From Acidimicrobiia bacterium (lineage in GTDB: Bacteria > Actinomycetota > Acidimicrobiia > IMCC26256 > JAOSJM01): a DNA stretch of 64,000 bases. A program made the position numbers and the translations under genes. The stretch lies in the NCBI GenBank assembly GCA_027494165.1, contig JAOSJM010000001.1, positions 930,001-994,000 on the forward strand. The letters are read 5' to 3'. Under the pieces are notes generated by a model. It did no database searches. It worked only from the letters and a program-made list of their open reading frames with translations, and was not told the DNA's origin. Numbering within the stretch: the first letter of the stretch is position 1; each line of letters begins with the position of its first letter. Below are positions 26,016 through 34,167 of this stretch, in pieces.

Positions 26016-26965
26016 ATCTACGCCGAGGGTCTCTGCCTGTTCGTGGGGCCGCCCAAGATCGGCAAGAGCTGGGCGGCACTCGACGTGGCGCTCGGCGTCG
26101 CAGGTGCGGGGGTGTCGCGCTCGGCCGCATCCGGGTCGGCGATCCCCGCCCGGTCCTCTACCTCGCCCTGGAGGTTGGGGAGCGACGGTTGCAGGCCCAG
26201 GTCGGCGGCTCCTCGCCGGGTCGCCGATCCCGGGACTCCTGCACTACCTGACGAGGGGTGGAGCCCGGCACGATCCTCGACGTCATGGCAGCGTGGCTCG
26301 ACGGGGAAGGCCGACGACGGGACCGGCCCGGTCGTGATCCTCGACACGCTCAGCGCGGGTGAGTGCCCCGGCGCTCAACGGGGAGACGACCCCTACCAGC
26401 GGGACTACCGGATCGGCGCGGCGCTCAAGGCCCTCACCGACGACCACCCCGGCACGACCGTCATCGTGAATCACCACGACCGCAAGGTGTCCTCGGACGA
26501 CTTCGTCGGCGCGGTGTCGGGCACCTACGGCCTAGCTGAGAGCGCCGACACGGTGGTCATCCTCGGCCGTGGCCGCCACGACTCGTTACCGGGCTCGTCC
26601 AGGTGACCGGCCGTGACGTCCCCGAGGGACGAAGATGGAGGTCGCGTGTGCACATATCGTCGAGGCTTCTGTCTAGCTCACCCTGCCGGACTGACGTCCA
26701 GATCAGCGCATCGCGATCACGCTTGGCGCCGGGCGCGGGCGACCGACGGCCGAAGGGTCGCGGACCGTGTCGCGTGAAATTGCTGGCGCTCATCTCCTCG
26801 ACGCGATCGCCGGGTGGGCATCCGACCGGCTCATCCTCGCCGACGCTGGGCCTCACGCTCGACCAGGTCGGACCGAGTACGGCTGTGCGAGCCGTCTGGC
26901 GATCGACTGAGCCGTGGCGTCGGCTCGATCGTGCCCTCTACGCACCCCAGACCCCTCGACGTTTG
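26016..26965 (+). pseudogene. RepA-like AAA ATPase, broken by indels and missing 5' end
   Basis: The readable protein starts right after the poly-C run with AEGLCLFVGPPKIGKSWAAL, a Walker A motif of the RepA/RecA-like AAA_25 family often found in actinobacterial phage-like elements. It continues through VLYLALE, a Walker B-like PVVILDTLSAG, VIVNHHDRK, GLAESADTVVIL and LVQVTGRDVPEG, and ends with a winged-helix remnant (LGLTLDQVG, LYAPQTP). At least five frame changes occur between 26110 and 26600, mostly in G or C runs. Conserved motifs survive between the breaks. The N-terminal domain is absent. Either the consensus is poor here or the gene is decaying; the first is more likely. A role in element replication is inferred. 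Confidence 0.6.
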
Positions 26966-27398
26966 CGAGATGATCGCGGTGTAGCTCTCGCGACACCGCC
27001 ACTACCTGACGCCGGTTTTTCGTGACCGCCCTGGGGCTTGCCCACCTGGTAGAGCGCACACTCGCGGTCGCACGAGCGACCACCGGGGTACTGGCCCGCC
27101 GGACCCCCTGCAGCGAAGCTCCGCCCCAGGCGCCCGGCGTCCCACCGTCCACGACCGCCTCTCCCGCGTGTGCCCAGCGGGTCGCTCCCACCCCGAGAAG
27201 GCCCCGACCGAGACACGCTGTGGTGTGGGTGCGTTCAGCGAACGGACCCACTTCGCCGGCGGTCCTCGACAGAACCGTTTGGCGGGTGGCGCAGACGCTG
27301 CTTCCGCTTCTAGGGGCCGGAGAGGGCCTGACGACGACTACTAGCAAGCGTGGCCTGCCGCCAGGGCGCCCCGGTGTGCCGCCTGCTGGCGTCTCGTC
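26966..27398. other. no recognisable gene
   Basis: This stretch has open frames, including a 131-codon one from 27022, but their translations are Pro-, Thr- and Arg-rich with no recognisable domain, and adjacent regions show frequent indels. A hairpin-like GCGGTGT...ACACCGC lies near 26977-26998. A real gene could be hidden by frameshifts. Confidence 0.4.
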
Positions 27399-27622
27399 AT
27401 GTCGGCACCCCCCGTAGTACGTGCGTCGGGACGGAGGCCCCAGTGCCGAGGACTTCGTGATCCTTCCCCGACAGGTCGTGACCGCGCGCTGACCAAGGCC
27501 CGGGCCGAGTACGTCCCGGTCGCGGACCTCTACAGCGGGACCCCGGCCCCCCCGAGCACGAGTCCTGGGCCGAGTTCGGAGCCCTGGCCGACTGGCTCGA
27601 TACGTTATCCCATCACCCATGA
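27399..27622 (+). CDS. hypothetical small protein fragment (frameshifted)
   Basis: A protein-like segment reads TKARAEYVPVADLYSGTPAP in one frame and then PEHESWAEFGALADWLDTL up to a stop at 27622 in another. The join is at a seven-C run near 27546-27553 that lacks one C. The 5' boundary is uncertain; the ATG at 27399 is only the first in frame. No family is recognised. The stop is closely followed by the ribosome-binding site of the next gene. Confidence 0.3.
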
Positions 27623-27634
27623 GGAGGTGCACGT

Positions 27635-27925
27635 GTGACTAGCTCCATCACCCCTGGCCACCCGAGGTCGAGGGCGACGCGTTCCGCTGCGCCGTCGCCC
27701 TGGCACGGGCGGCGCAGGCCGGCGACGGCCCCCCGTTCGATGGGCTGTGGTCCACGGCGCTGGGTCCGAGGCGACGGTATCGGGGCGCTGGCCTGCCTGC
27801 CCGGGCAGCTGGTCCGTTCGGCTCGGCTGCGCTCGGCGTGGTCGTTCGACGTCGCGGCGTCGCTCGACCGACTCGCGCTCGTCGCCGCGTCGCTCGACGT
27901 GCTCCCCACCGACGACGACGGATAG
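27635..27925 (+). CDS. hypothetical element protein (frameshifted)
   Basis: A GTG at 27635 follows AGGAGG (27622-27627) and opens a frame whose best translation, allowing two single-base breaks near 27661 and 27765, includes EVEGDAFRCAVALARAAQAG and ALACLPGQLVRSARLRSAW, ending with LVAASLDVLPTDDDG at a TAG. It would be about 97 residues, helical and soluble. No family is recognised. It lies just upstream of the capsid scaffold gene. Confidence 0.45.
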   Translation: MTSSITPGHPRSRATRSAAPSPWHGRRRPATAPRSMGCGPRRWVRGDGIGALACLPGQLVRSARLRSAWSFDVAASLDRLALVAASLDVLPTDDDG

Positions 27926-27929
27926 CCGG

Positions 27930-27971
27930 TACCCCCACGGGTAGTAGTATGTCATGCCCCCGGGGTAGACT
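27930..27971. promoter_or_regulatory. paired C5/G4 palindromes and -10 box before scaffold gene
   Basis: TACCCCCACGGGTA (27930-27943) and the near-palindrome TGCCCCCGGGGTA (27955-27967) lie in tandem, and TAGACT (27966-27971) overlaps the second. The scaffold ATG follows after an AGGAGG site. This looks like an operator-promoter for the structural genes. Confidence 0.45.
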
Positions 27972-27991
27972 GACACCAGGAGGTAGCCGCG

Positions 27992-28391
27992 ATGGCCACC
28001 GAGCACGACACCAGCACCACGACCGACCCCGAGGCCGACGATCTGGGCGAGGCCGGGAAGCGTGCGCTCGACGCCGAGCGTCGGGCCCGCCGGGACGCCG
28101 AGCGCCGGAGCGTGAGCTTCGGGCCCGGGTCGAGGAGCTGGAGACGGCAGAGCTGCGACGCGACGTCGCGGCCGAGAAGGGCCTCACGGCCGAGCAGGCT
28201 CGACGCCTGACCGTGCCGACCCGCGAGGAGCTGGAGGCCGACGCCGACGACTTGCTCGCCGCGTTCGGTTCGACGAGCAAGGCTCCCCGAGCGCGAAGCC
28301 CCGTCCGGAGCTTCGGGGCGGCACCGATCCGAGCGACATGCCCGAGGACGTCTCCGGACTGGCCGACCGGATCATGGGGCGGGGCATCTAG
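27992..28391 (+). CDS. phage capsid scaffolding protein (two frameshifts)
   Basis: The translation is a charged helical protein typical of minor scaffold proteins: acidic start (EHDTSTTTDPEADDLGEAG), coiled coil (KRALDAERRARRDAERR, then ELRARVEELETAELRRDVAAEKGL), then TAEQARRLTVPTREELEADA and the C-terminal ADRIMGRGI. Two frame changes, near 28105 and 28290, split it. The ATG follows AGGAGG (27978-27983). It directly precedes the major capsid gene, as expected for a scaffold. Repaired length is about 133 residues. The same frame continues past the TAG for 35 codons of a His/Asp-rich sequence. Confidence 0.65.
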
Positions 28392-28508
28392 GCCCACGAC
28401 CCCGGCCACCGCGATGGTGGCCACGAGCACGACACGGCCGCGACGGTCGGGTCGGGCGCCCGCGACGGGCATGACCCGTACCCGTTCACGTCGACTTAGG
28501 AGCCCATC

Positions 28509-29397
28509 GTGGCCGTTCTCACCGCTCAGTCCATCTCGTCCCTCGCGCTGGAGCTGCTCCGGCGGAGCCTCGTCCTCCCCGCACCGTCGCCCGTGTCCCC
28601 GGTGGCGAGTTCAGCGGGGCCGAACGGGGCGACCATCACCGTCCGAGTCCGCCAGTCCCGCCAGTCCCGGGTGCAGGAGACCCCCGGGGCGCCCATCAGC
28701 TACGACGCCATCAACGAGGTCTCCGTCCCCGTCACCGTCCGGCATCTCTACGACGCGCGACCCGGCTGAGCGACACGGACGTGTCGCTCGGCATCGCCGA
28801 CTTCGGCCGGCAGGTCACGGCTCCTCAGGTCGCGCCCGTCGCGCTCGGCGCGGAGACCGAGCTGGCCGCCGCGATGAACGCCCTCGACTCGACCATCGAG
28901 GTCACGTCGTCGAGCGACGTGGCGGACGCCGTGCTCGCCGCCCGCGAGTTCCTGACCGCCGAGCAGTGCCCCGCGGGGGTCGGTGGCTCGCCGTCTCGCC
29001 GGAGTTCGCGACGCTGCTCCTCAAGGTCGACAAGTTCACCCGGGTGGACCAGTCGGGGTCGCCTTCGGCGCTGCGCGACGCCGTGCTCGGCCGGCTCTAC
29101 GGGCTGATCGTGGTGGAGAGCGCGGCGCTCAACCCCGGCACGGCGCTCGCCTACCACGAGAGCGGCATCGTCTGGGCGAGCCGGGCCCCGGCCATCCCCC
29201 GCGGGTCGACGAACGCGGCGACGATGAACGAGGACGGCATCGCGCTCCGCCAGGTCTTCGCCTACGACGTGGGGGTGCTCTCCGACGTGTCCGCCATCGA
29301 CACGTTCGCCGGCGCGAGCGTCGTGTACGAGGACGGCGCCCCCGGCAACGTGCTGTCCCGCGTGGTGAAGCTCGCCATGCCGGACGCGCCGAGCTGA
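28509..29397 (+). CDS. phage major capsid protein (several frameshifts)
   Basis: Allowing indels the product is a coat protein of about 295 residues: LTAQSISSLALELLRRSLVL at the start, ITVRVRQSRQSRVQETPGA, YDAINEVSVPVTVRHLYDA, DTDVSLGIADFGRQV, a long ALDSTIEVTSSSDVADAVL helix, then WLAVSPEFATLLLKVDKFTR and GLIVVESAALNPGTALAYHE. The pattern fits the P22-type coat family of HK97-fold capsids. Frame changes occur near 28582, 28613, 28755 and 28977, the last a G run one base short. The last 420 nt are intact. The GTG start follows AGGAG. Presence of scaffold, coat and connector suggests the element makes its own capsids. Confidence 0.8.
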
Positions 29398-29404
29398 TGG
29401 TCCC

Positions 29405-29457
29405 CGGGCCGGTGAGAGGGTGACGACCTCCTCCCCTCGTCATGGCACACCGGCCCG
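29405..29457. terminator. nested hairpin after capsid gene
   Basis: CGGGCCGGTG (29405-29414) pairs perfectly with CACCGGCCCG (29448-29457), and inside it TGACGA (29421-29426) pairs with TCGTCA (29437-29442). It begins 8 nt after the capsid stop. It could terminate or attenuate transcription into the connector gene, or protect the abundant capsid mRNA. Confidence 0.45.
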
Positions 29458-29515
29458 GCGCTGCTGCCCCGGCCCTCGGGTCCCCCGTCGTCCTCGGGGG
29501 TCGGGGCGCAGCACA

Positions 29516-29529
29516 CACCCCCGGGGGTG
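29516..29529. promoter_or_regulatory. palindrome CACCCCCGGGGGTG before connector gene
   Basis: A perfect 14-bp palindrome ends 4 nt before the connector ATG and covers its ribosome-binding region. It could act as an operator or as a translational control hairpin. It matches the other C5/G5 palindromes of the element. Confidence 0.5.
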
Positions 29530-29533
29530 ACTG

Positions 29534-29953
29534 ATGCCCCGTCCCGCGCTCGCGACCCTCGTCGACCTGGAAGCGTGGCTCGGCGAGAGCGTCCCCAACG
29601 ACGCCCACGCCACCGCGCTCCTCGCGCACGCCTCGGAGATCGTCCGGGCCTACGCGGGTGTCTCCTGGCTCGATGAGGACCCCCCCGCACAGATCCCCGG
29701 GGTGGTCTGCGCCATGGTCGAACGCGCGACCCGCAACCCCGCCGGCGTCGTCCAGGAGACCGCGGGTCCCTTCACCCGGTCGTTCGGGCGCGACGCCGCG
29801 CAACGCCTCTATCTCACCCGGGCCGAGCGGGCCGTCATCCGCGCCGCGGTCGGACGGCTCGCTGTCCTGCCACTCGCGACGACCCGAGGTCCGATCGAGA
29901 CCGCGCCGGTCGCCACCGACACGCCATGGTGGTGGCCAGGGGGTGGGGGATGA
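29534..29953 (+). CDS. phage head-tail connector (gp6-like)
   Basis: The 139-residue protein opens with LATLVDLEAWLGESVPNDAHATALLAHASEIVRAYAG in short helices, the pattern of the gp6/gp15-type head-tail adaptor that docks under the portal. It continues with GVVCAMVERATRNPAGVVQETAGPFTRSF and LTRAERAVIRAAVGR. No frame breaks are seen. It follows the capsid gene directly, the normal order in phage head modules. A partner portal is not encoded in the visible element, which would have to come from a helper phage or from missing sequence. Confidence 0.7.
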   Translation: MPRPALATLVDLEAWLGESVPNDAHATALLAHASEIVRAYAGVSWLDEDPPAQIPGVVCAMVERATRNPAGVVQETAGPFTRSFGRDAAQRLYLTRAERAVIRAAVGRLAVLPLATTRGPIETAPVATDTPWWWPGGGG

Positions 29954-30038
29954 CCCCTCCCCGACCCGGCGCGTGTGCGGTCGGCATAGCGCCTGCCTGT
30001 CGCCGAGAGCTGAAACGAATGGCCCCCTGGGAGGTCCG

Positions 30039-30404
30039 ATGAGTCCTGATTCGGTCCCGAATGCCCCGAAGGGGACCGGGCCGGCCGGCCGGCGCCTGTG
30101 GCGCTCGATCCTCGGCCGCTGGGAGCTGGACGAGCATGAGATGGTGCTGCTCCGGGAGCTGGTCCGGGTGGTCGACCGGCTCGACGAGCTGCACGCTCTG
30201 GTGGCCCGTGACGGGCTGATGGTCGACGGTCCCGGTGGGCTCGACCGGGTGCATCCCGCGGCGGTCGAGGCCCGGCAGTTGGCCATCGTCGAGGCCCGGT
30301 TGGTCGCCGCGTTGCGGCTCCCAGAGGAGCGCCAGGGGCGACGGCAGCGTCGGGTCGGGGTCCGCGGGGTCTACTCGCTCGCCGATGCTCGGATGGCCCG
30401 GTGA
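30039..30404 (+). CDS. possible small terminase subunit (P27-like)
   Basis: The 121-residue protein is helical: GRRLWRSILGRWELDEHEMV, LLRELVRVVDRLDELHALVA, then HPAAVEARQLAIVEARLVAALRLPEE. This two-helix pattern with an initial [LW]W..I...EL and a central HP..VE.RQ resembles phage P27-family small terminase subunits, which recognise DNA for packaging. The ATG at 30039 follows GGGAGGT. Its stop overlaps the GTG of the next gene. If it is a TerS, it could redirect a helper phage's large terminase to the element. Confidence 0.6.
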   Translation: MSPDSVPNAPKGTGPAGRRLWRSILGRWELDEHEMVLLRELVRVVDRLDELHALVARDGLMVDGPGGLDRVHPAAVEARQLAIVEARLVAALRLPEERQGRRQRRVGVRGVYSLADARMAR

Positions 30405-30664
30405 GGCCCCGACGCCGCGACGCCGGCCGTGGAGGGCTGGTGGCCGAGCACTACTTCCGCCGGTCGATAGCGGCGCGGCTCGACCCCGGGCGCGACATGT
30501 GCGCCGGCCTCCCGGCGCTCGACGCCGAGGAGCAGGCCTTCGTCGAGGAGCTGCTCGCCGGCCGGGCCGGCCCCGGCGCCCTCGTCGAGATCATCACGGC
30601 TCGCTACGGGCCCTACGAGCCCTGGCACCCGATCGACGACGAGGGCTTACGGGTCGTGGAGTAG
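30401..30664 (+). CDS. hypothetical element protein
   Basis: The 87-residue soluble protein starts at a GTG overlapping the upstream stop and has a basic N-terminus followed by DMCAGLPALDAEEQAFVEELLAG and VEIITARYGPYEPW. No family is recognised. Its coupling to the putative small terminase suggests a packaging or early-gene accessory role, which is inference. Confidence 0.5.
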   Translation: MRPRRRDAGRGGLVAEHYFRRSIAARLDPGRDMCAGLPALDAEEQAFVEELLAGRAGPGALVEIITARYGPYEPWHPIDDEGLRVVE

Positions 30665-30667
30665 GGA

Positions 30668-30685
30668 TACCCCCGGGGGTACCGT
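30668..30685. promoter_or_regulatory. operator palindrome overlapping whiB-like promoter
   Basis: TACCCCCGGGGGTA (30668-30681) is a perfect 14-bp palindrome. It overlaps the first bases of TACCGT (30680-30685), a -10 box ending 7 nt before the second GTG of the WhiB-like gene. A protein bound to the palindrome would cover the promoter, so this is the clearest candidate operator in the element. Confidence 0.55.
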
Positions 30686-30692
30686 TCGCGTG

Positions 30693-31049
30693 GTGGACGA
30701 TGCCCTCCTCGCCGCGCTCATGCTCCCCGGCGAGCTGCCGTCCCTCGACGCGCTCCTCGGCCGTCCCCCGTGGCACGCGCAGGCTGCGTGTCGCGGTGAG
30801 GGGCCCGACCGGTGGTTCCCGGAGCGAGGAGCGAACACGGCGACGGTCGCCGAGGCCCGGGCCGTCTGCCGGTCCTGTGCCGTCCGGGTCGACTGCCTGT
30901 CCTACGCGTTCGCCAGCCCGAACCCGGCCGGCCTCCCGGGCGTGTGGGGTGGCTTGTCGTCCCGGGAGCGCCGGCACGCCCTACGACGCGGGCTCGCCCC
31001 GGCCGACGCCATCGACCTCGCCGACCGTCGCCTCCGCCTCGCCGGCTGA
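30693..31049 (+). CDS. WhiB-family iron-sulfur regulator
   Basis: The 118-residue protein has the four WhiB cysteines C33, C59, C62 and C68 (AACRGEG, CRSCAVRVDC) that hold a [4Fe-4S] cluster, the GVWGG turn at 83-87 and the basic helix LSSRERRHALRRG that contacts DNA near sigma factor region 4. WhiB proteins are found only in actinobacteria and their phages, where they control development or lysogeny. GTG at 30693 is preferred to 30690 because of the -10 box spacing. It is the last gene of the element before attR and may regulate the element or host. Confidence 0.88.
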   Translation: MDDALLAALMLPGELPSLDALLGRPPWHAQAACRGEGPDRWFPERGANTATVAEARAVCRSCAVRVDCLSYAFASPNPAGLPGVWGGLSSRERRHALRRGLAPADAIDLADRRLRLAG

Positions 31050-31057
31050 CCCGAGCC

Positions 31058-31091
31058 CGTGGTCACGGCGTGGTCACGGGAGCTGCCGGAG
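31058..31091. repeat. right arm-type repeat, tandem CGTGGTCACG
   Basis: Two CGTGGTCACG decamers (31058-31067 and 31069-31078) are followed by GGAGCTGCCGGAG, repeating the block at 23787-23820 with one mismatch and in the same orientation. It is 104 bp inside attR. It could be an integrase arm site, or the 3' end of a second integrase gene left by an earlier tandem insertion, because it also contains the last codons LRQLP-stop. Confidence 0.6.
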
Positions 31092-31194
31092 AGGGCGCTA
31101 CGGGACGTCACGGGAACGGACGGAGAACCCGCGAATGGGCAGGTCAGCCGTACTGCACCGGACACGGTGTCACGGGCCGGTACGGCGCTGGGAC

Positions 31195-31249
31195 GACTCA
31201 AAATCCGCTGCCCGCGAGGGCGTGAGGGTTCGAATCCCTCCCCGGGCAC
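31195..31249 (+). repeat. attR, 55-bp direct repeat
   Basis: This is an exact copy of 23672-23726, the 3' part of tRNA-Leu(CAA) without the 5' half, marking the right end of the element. Sequence to its right resumes host coding density at 31360. Confidence 0.93.
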
Positions 31250-31359
31250 TCGGGTGAGGCTCAGCGGGACCCGGCGACCAGCCGCCTGAGCTCGGCGAGC
31301 TCGGCGAGGACCTGCTCGCTCGCGTCACGCCCCGGCCCCACCACTACGCTCCGGGGCTC

Positions 31360-32547
31360 GTGACGCAGGGAGTGGCTCGGCGGGTCCTCACGGGTGTGGC
31401 GGGATGGGCCGTCGTCCTCGTGGGGCTCCGGCTCACGCTGGCCGCACCGGAGCGGTGCCGGGTCCCCACCGGCACGGAGGTGCGCCGGGCCGCCGAGGAA
31501 GCGGTCGGCTGGTTCGCCCGCAACCTCCGGGAGGACGGTCGCTGGCTCTACGCCTACGACCGCGCGGCCGACCGGGTCGACCCGACGTACAACATCGTGC
31601 GCCACGCCGGGGTCTCCCTCTCCCTGGCCCAGGCCGACCGCCACGGGATCGCCGGGGCGCGCGAGACCCTCGACGCCGGTCTCGCGTACGCGCTCGGACA
31701 CCTCGTCGACACCGGGGCCGGGGTGGGGTTCGGCGTCGAGGGCCGGGACCTGGAGGCGGGGGCCGCGGCCCTGCTCGCGAGCGCGCTCGTGGAGCGCCGG
31801 GAGGTGACCGGCGAGACCGTCCACGACGGGACGCTGCGCGCCCTCGGCCGCTTCCTCGCCGCCCAGGTGGAGGACGACGGCCGGGTGCTCGGCTGGTGGA
31901 GCCCGTCGTCGGGCGGTCCCGTGCCCGAGTCGACGTCGCAGTACTACACGGGCGAGGCGTTCTGGGCGCTGGCCCGGCTCCACACCACCTTCCCCCGCGA
32001 GGGCTGGGACGACCCGGTCCGCCGGGTCGCCCGGTACCTGGCGCGAGAGCGCGACGACCGGGAGCCGAGGTTCCCCCCCGTCTCCGACCACTGGGCGGCC
32101 TACGCCTACGACGAGATCGCCCACTGGCCCGAGGGGGGCGGCCTCGGACCGGGCGACCGGGAGTACGCCCGACGCCAGGCCGGTCTCTTCTCGGTCCAGG
32201 CCCGGTGGGAGGCCCAGAAGGACGGCGCCGTCACCCGGCTGACCCACGGAGCCGACGTGCTGGCCGCCGGGGTCGGGACGTGGGGTGAAGGGCTCGGGGC
32301 GCTGTGGAGGGCGTCGGCGGCCGACCCGGGGCTGGCGGACCTCCGGGCGGGCGCGGCCGGGCGACTGGTGTGCCTCTCGGGGCTGCTCGTCGACCGCCAG
32401 GTCGGCGCGACCGAGGCCGCGGCGGGCGCCCGGCCGGACGCGACCCGGGGGGCCTGGTTCAGCGGGGGCCGGACCCAGATGGACGACCAGCAGCACGCGC
32501 TCTCGGCCCTCCTCGCGGCCACGGCGGTCCTCGAGGAGGGCGGATGA
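31360..32547 (+). CDS. membrane-anchored predicted alpha/alpha-toroid protein
   Basis: The 395-residue protein has one N-terminal transmembrane helix or signal anchor (about residues 8-28, VLTGVAGWAVVLVGLRLTLA). The rest is made of paired helices with repeated WxxYAYD- and GVSLSLAQA-like segments (AVGWFARNLREDGRWLYAYD, YNIVRHAGVSLSLA, GEAFWALARLH, DHWAAYAYDEIAHW, DQQHALSALLAA). This pattern is seen in alpha/alpha barrel enzymes such as six-hairpin glycosidases and C5-epimerases. No catalytic assignment is possible. The GTG start lies 9 nt after a TACGCT -10 box. It overlaps the next membrane protein gene (ATGA), so the two probably act together at the cell surface. Confidence 0.6.
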   Translation: MTQGVARRVLTGVAGWAVVLVGLRLTLAAPERCRVPTGTEVRRAAEEAVGWFARNLREDGRWLYAYDRAADRVDPTYNIVRHAGVSLSLAQADRHGIAGARETLDAGLAYALGHLVDTGAGVGFGVEGRDLEAGAAALLASALVERREVTGETVHDGTLRALGRFLAAQVEDDGRVLGWWSPSSGGPVPESTSQYYTGEAFWALARLHTTFPREGWDDPVRRVARYLARERDDREPRFPPVSDHWAAYAYDEIAHWPEGGGLGPGDREYARRQAGLFSVQARWEAQKDGAVTRLTHGADVLAAGVGTWGEGLGALWRASAADPGLADLRAGAAGRLVCLSGLLVDRQVGATEAAAGARPDATRGAWFSGGRTQMDDQQHALSALLAATAVLEEGG

Positions 32548-33110
32548 GCACCGGCCTCCTGCTCGTCGCCTACCTCGGCGCCTGGAACGCGGGGCGTCTC
32601 CATCGGGCCCTCCCCGCCGGTGACCGGTCCCCGGGCCAGCGGATCGCCGCGGTCCTCCTCGGTGCGGGGCTCGCCCTCGCCTCGGTCACGGCCCTCGCCT
32701 CCCTCGCCTCGGACCTGCTCGACCTCCTCGACCTCAGCGCCCCGACGGCCCGCCTCTCGGCCGGAGCGGTCGCCGCACTGACGGGGGCCCGCGACCTGTG
32801 CACGGGCCCGCCGTCGCCCGACCCGGCCCTGCCCGGCTGGCGGGCCGGGATCGTCCCGGTCTGGTTCCCCCTGCTGCTCTCCCCGTCGGCCGGGCTCCTC
32901 GCGCTGGGCGGAGGGGCCGACCACGACGCGCTCATCGTGTTCGTCGCCGCCGGGCTCGGCGTGCTCCCACTCGTGGCCAGCGTGGCGTGGAGGGCCGACC
33001 GGCTCGCGCCGGTGTGGGCACGGGTGGAGCTCGGCGTCCATCGGCTCCTGGCCGCCGCGCTGGTCGCGGCCGGGTTGGCGCTCACGGTCGACGGCGTCTT
33101 CGACCTCTGA
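32544..33110 (+). CDS. multi-pass membrane protein
   Basis: The 188-residue protein has about four or five hydrophobic helices (near residues 3-17, 35-58, 103-124, 130-148 and 166-184). No family is recognised. Its ATG overlaps the stop of the toroid-like protein gene, so it is likely a membrane partner. Confidence 0.55.
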   Translation: MSTGLLLVAYLGAWNAGRLHRALPAGDRSPGQRIAAVLLGAGLALASVTALASLASDLLDLLDLSAPTARLSAGAVAALTGARDLCTGPPSPDPALPGWRAGIVPVWFPLLLSPSAGLLALGGGADHDALIVFVAAGLGVLPLVASVAWRADRLAPVWARVELGVHRLLAAALVAAGLALTVDGVFDL

Positions 33111-33203
33111 TCCGACCGGGCGGGGTCGTCTCGCCCGGCTCCAGGTCCCGTAGGCTCCGGCGCGCGGGGGGCATCGCGACCGGAGACGAGACGGAGGGAG
33201 TCG

Positions 33204-34113
33204 ATGGCGACCCCGCAAGCCGCCCTGTTCGTCGAGGGCACGCCCTTCCACTGGTTCCTGCACTTCGACGTCGCCCCCGACGCGGACCTCGACGCGGTGC
33301 GCCGCGCCGTGGGTGAGGTCCGGGCCCGGGCCGCGGACCCCGTGTCGCTCCACCGGCTCGAGCTGCTCGTCGCCTTCGGCGACCGCCTGCTCTCCCGCCT
33401 CGCCGGAGCGGGAGAGCCCCGCAGGCGCGCGGTCGTTCACCGGGGTGGTGGGGCCCCACGGTCGCTCGGCCGTCGCCACCCAGCACGACCTGCTCGTCTG
33501 GGTGCACGGCGACCGTCACGACCTGAACTTCGACGCCGCGCTCGCCACCCGGCGGGTGCTCTCGGACGTCGCGTGCCTCGTCGAGGAGACCGCGGGCTTC
33601 GTCTACCGCGACTGCCGGGATCTCACCGGGTTCGTCGACGGGACCGAGAACCCGCCCGCGGAGGAGGCCCGGGAGCTCGTGATCCTCCCGGAGGGAGCGC
33701 CGGGGGCGGGTGGCAGCTACGTGCTCGTCCAGCGCTGGGTGCACGACCTCGACGCCTTCCACGCGCTCCCGACGGCCGAGCAGGAGCGCGTGATCGGGCG
33801 GACCAAGCCCGACAGCGTCGAGCTCGACGACCTGCCGCCGGACTCCCACGTGGGCCGGGTGGTCGTCGAGGACGAGGCCGGGGAGGAGATCGAGATCTAC
33901 CGCCGCTCGGTGCCCTACGGGACGGCCGCGGAGGCCGGCCTGCTCTTCCTCGCCTTCACCGACGACCTGGACAAGTTCGAGCTCATCCTGTCACGGATGT
34001 TCGGGACGTCCGGGGACGGGTTCCACGACCGGCTCACCGAGCTCTCCGCGGCGGTGTCCGGCGGCTACTACTTCGCGCCCGCGCAGGAGGCCCTCGACGG
34101 GTGGCTGTCCTGA
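33204..34113 (+). CDS. DyP-type heme peroxidase (one frameshift)
   Basis: DyP peroxidases use heme and hydrogen peroxide to oxidise dyes and aromatic compounds. The gene encodes the N-terminal ferredoxin-like half (AALFVEGTPFHWFLHFDV, VSLHRLELLVAFGDRLL) and the C-terminal half with SFTGVVGPHGRSAVATQHDLL, the GxxDG motif FVDGTENPP, VQRWVHDLDAF (proximal histidine), SVPYGTAAEAGLLFLAF and KFELILSRMFG. The two halves are one frame apart, with the break near 33415-33440. Repaired length is about 303 residues, close to the cytoplasmic YfeX-like group, and no Tat signal is seen. A TAGGCT -10 box and GGAGGGAG precede the ATG. Confidence 0.87.
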
Positions 34114-34167
34114 TCGCCGGTCGTGGTCGCGCGCTGCTCCTCCCGGTCGACCCCGGAGCGGCAGCCG

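Noticed and set aside
31261..31347. 28-codon minus-strand ORF beside attR
   Set aside because: Too short, no ribosome-binding site, and no coupling to a neighbour.
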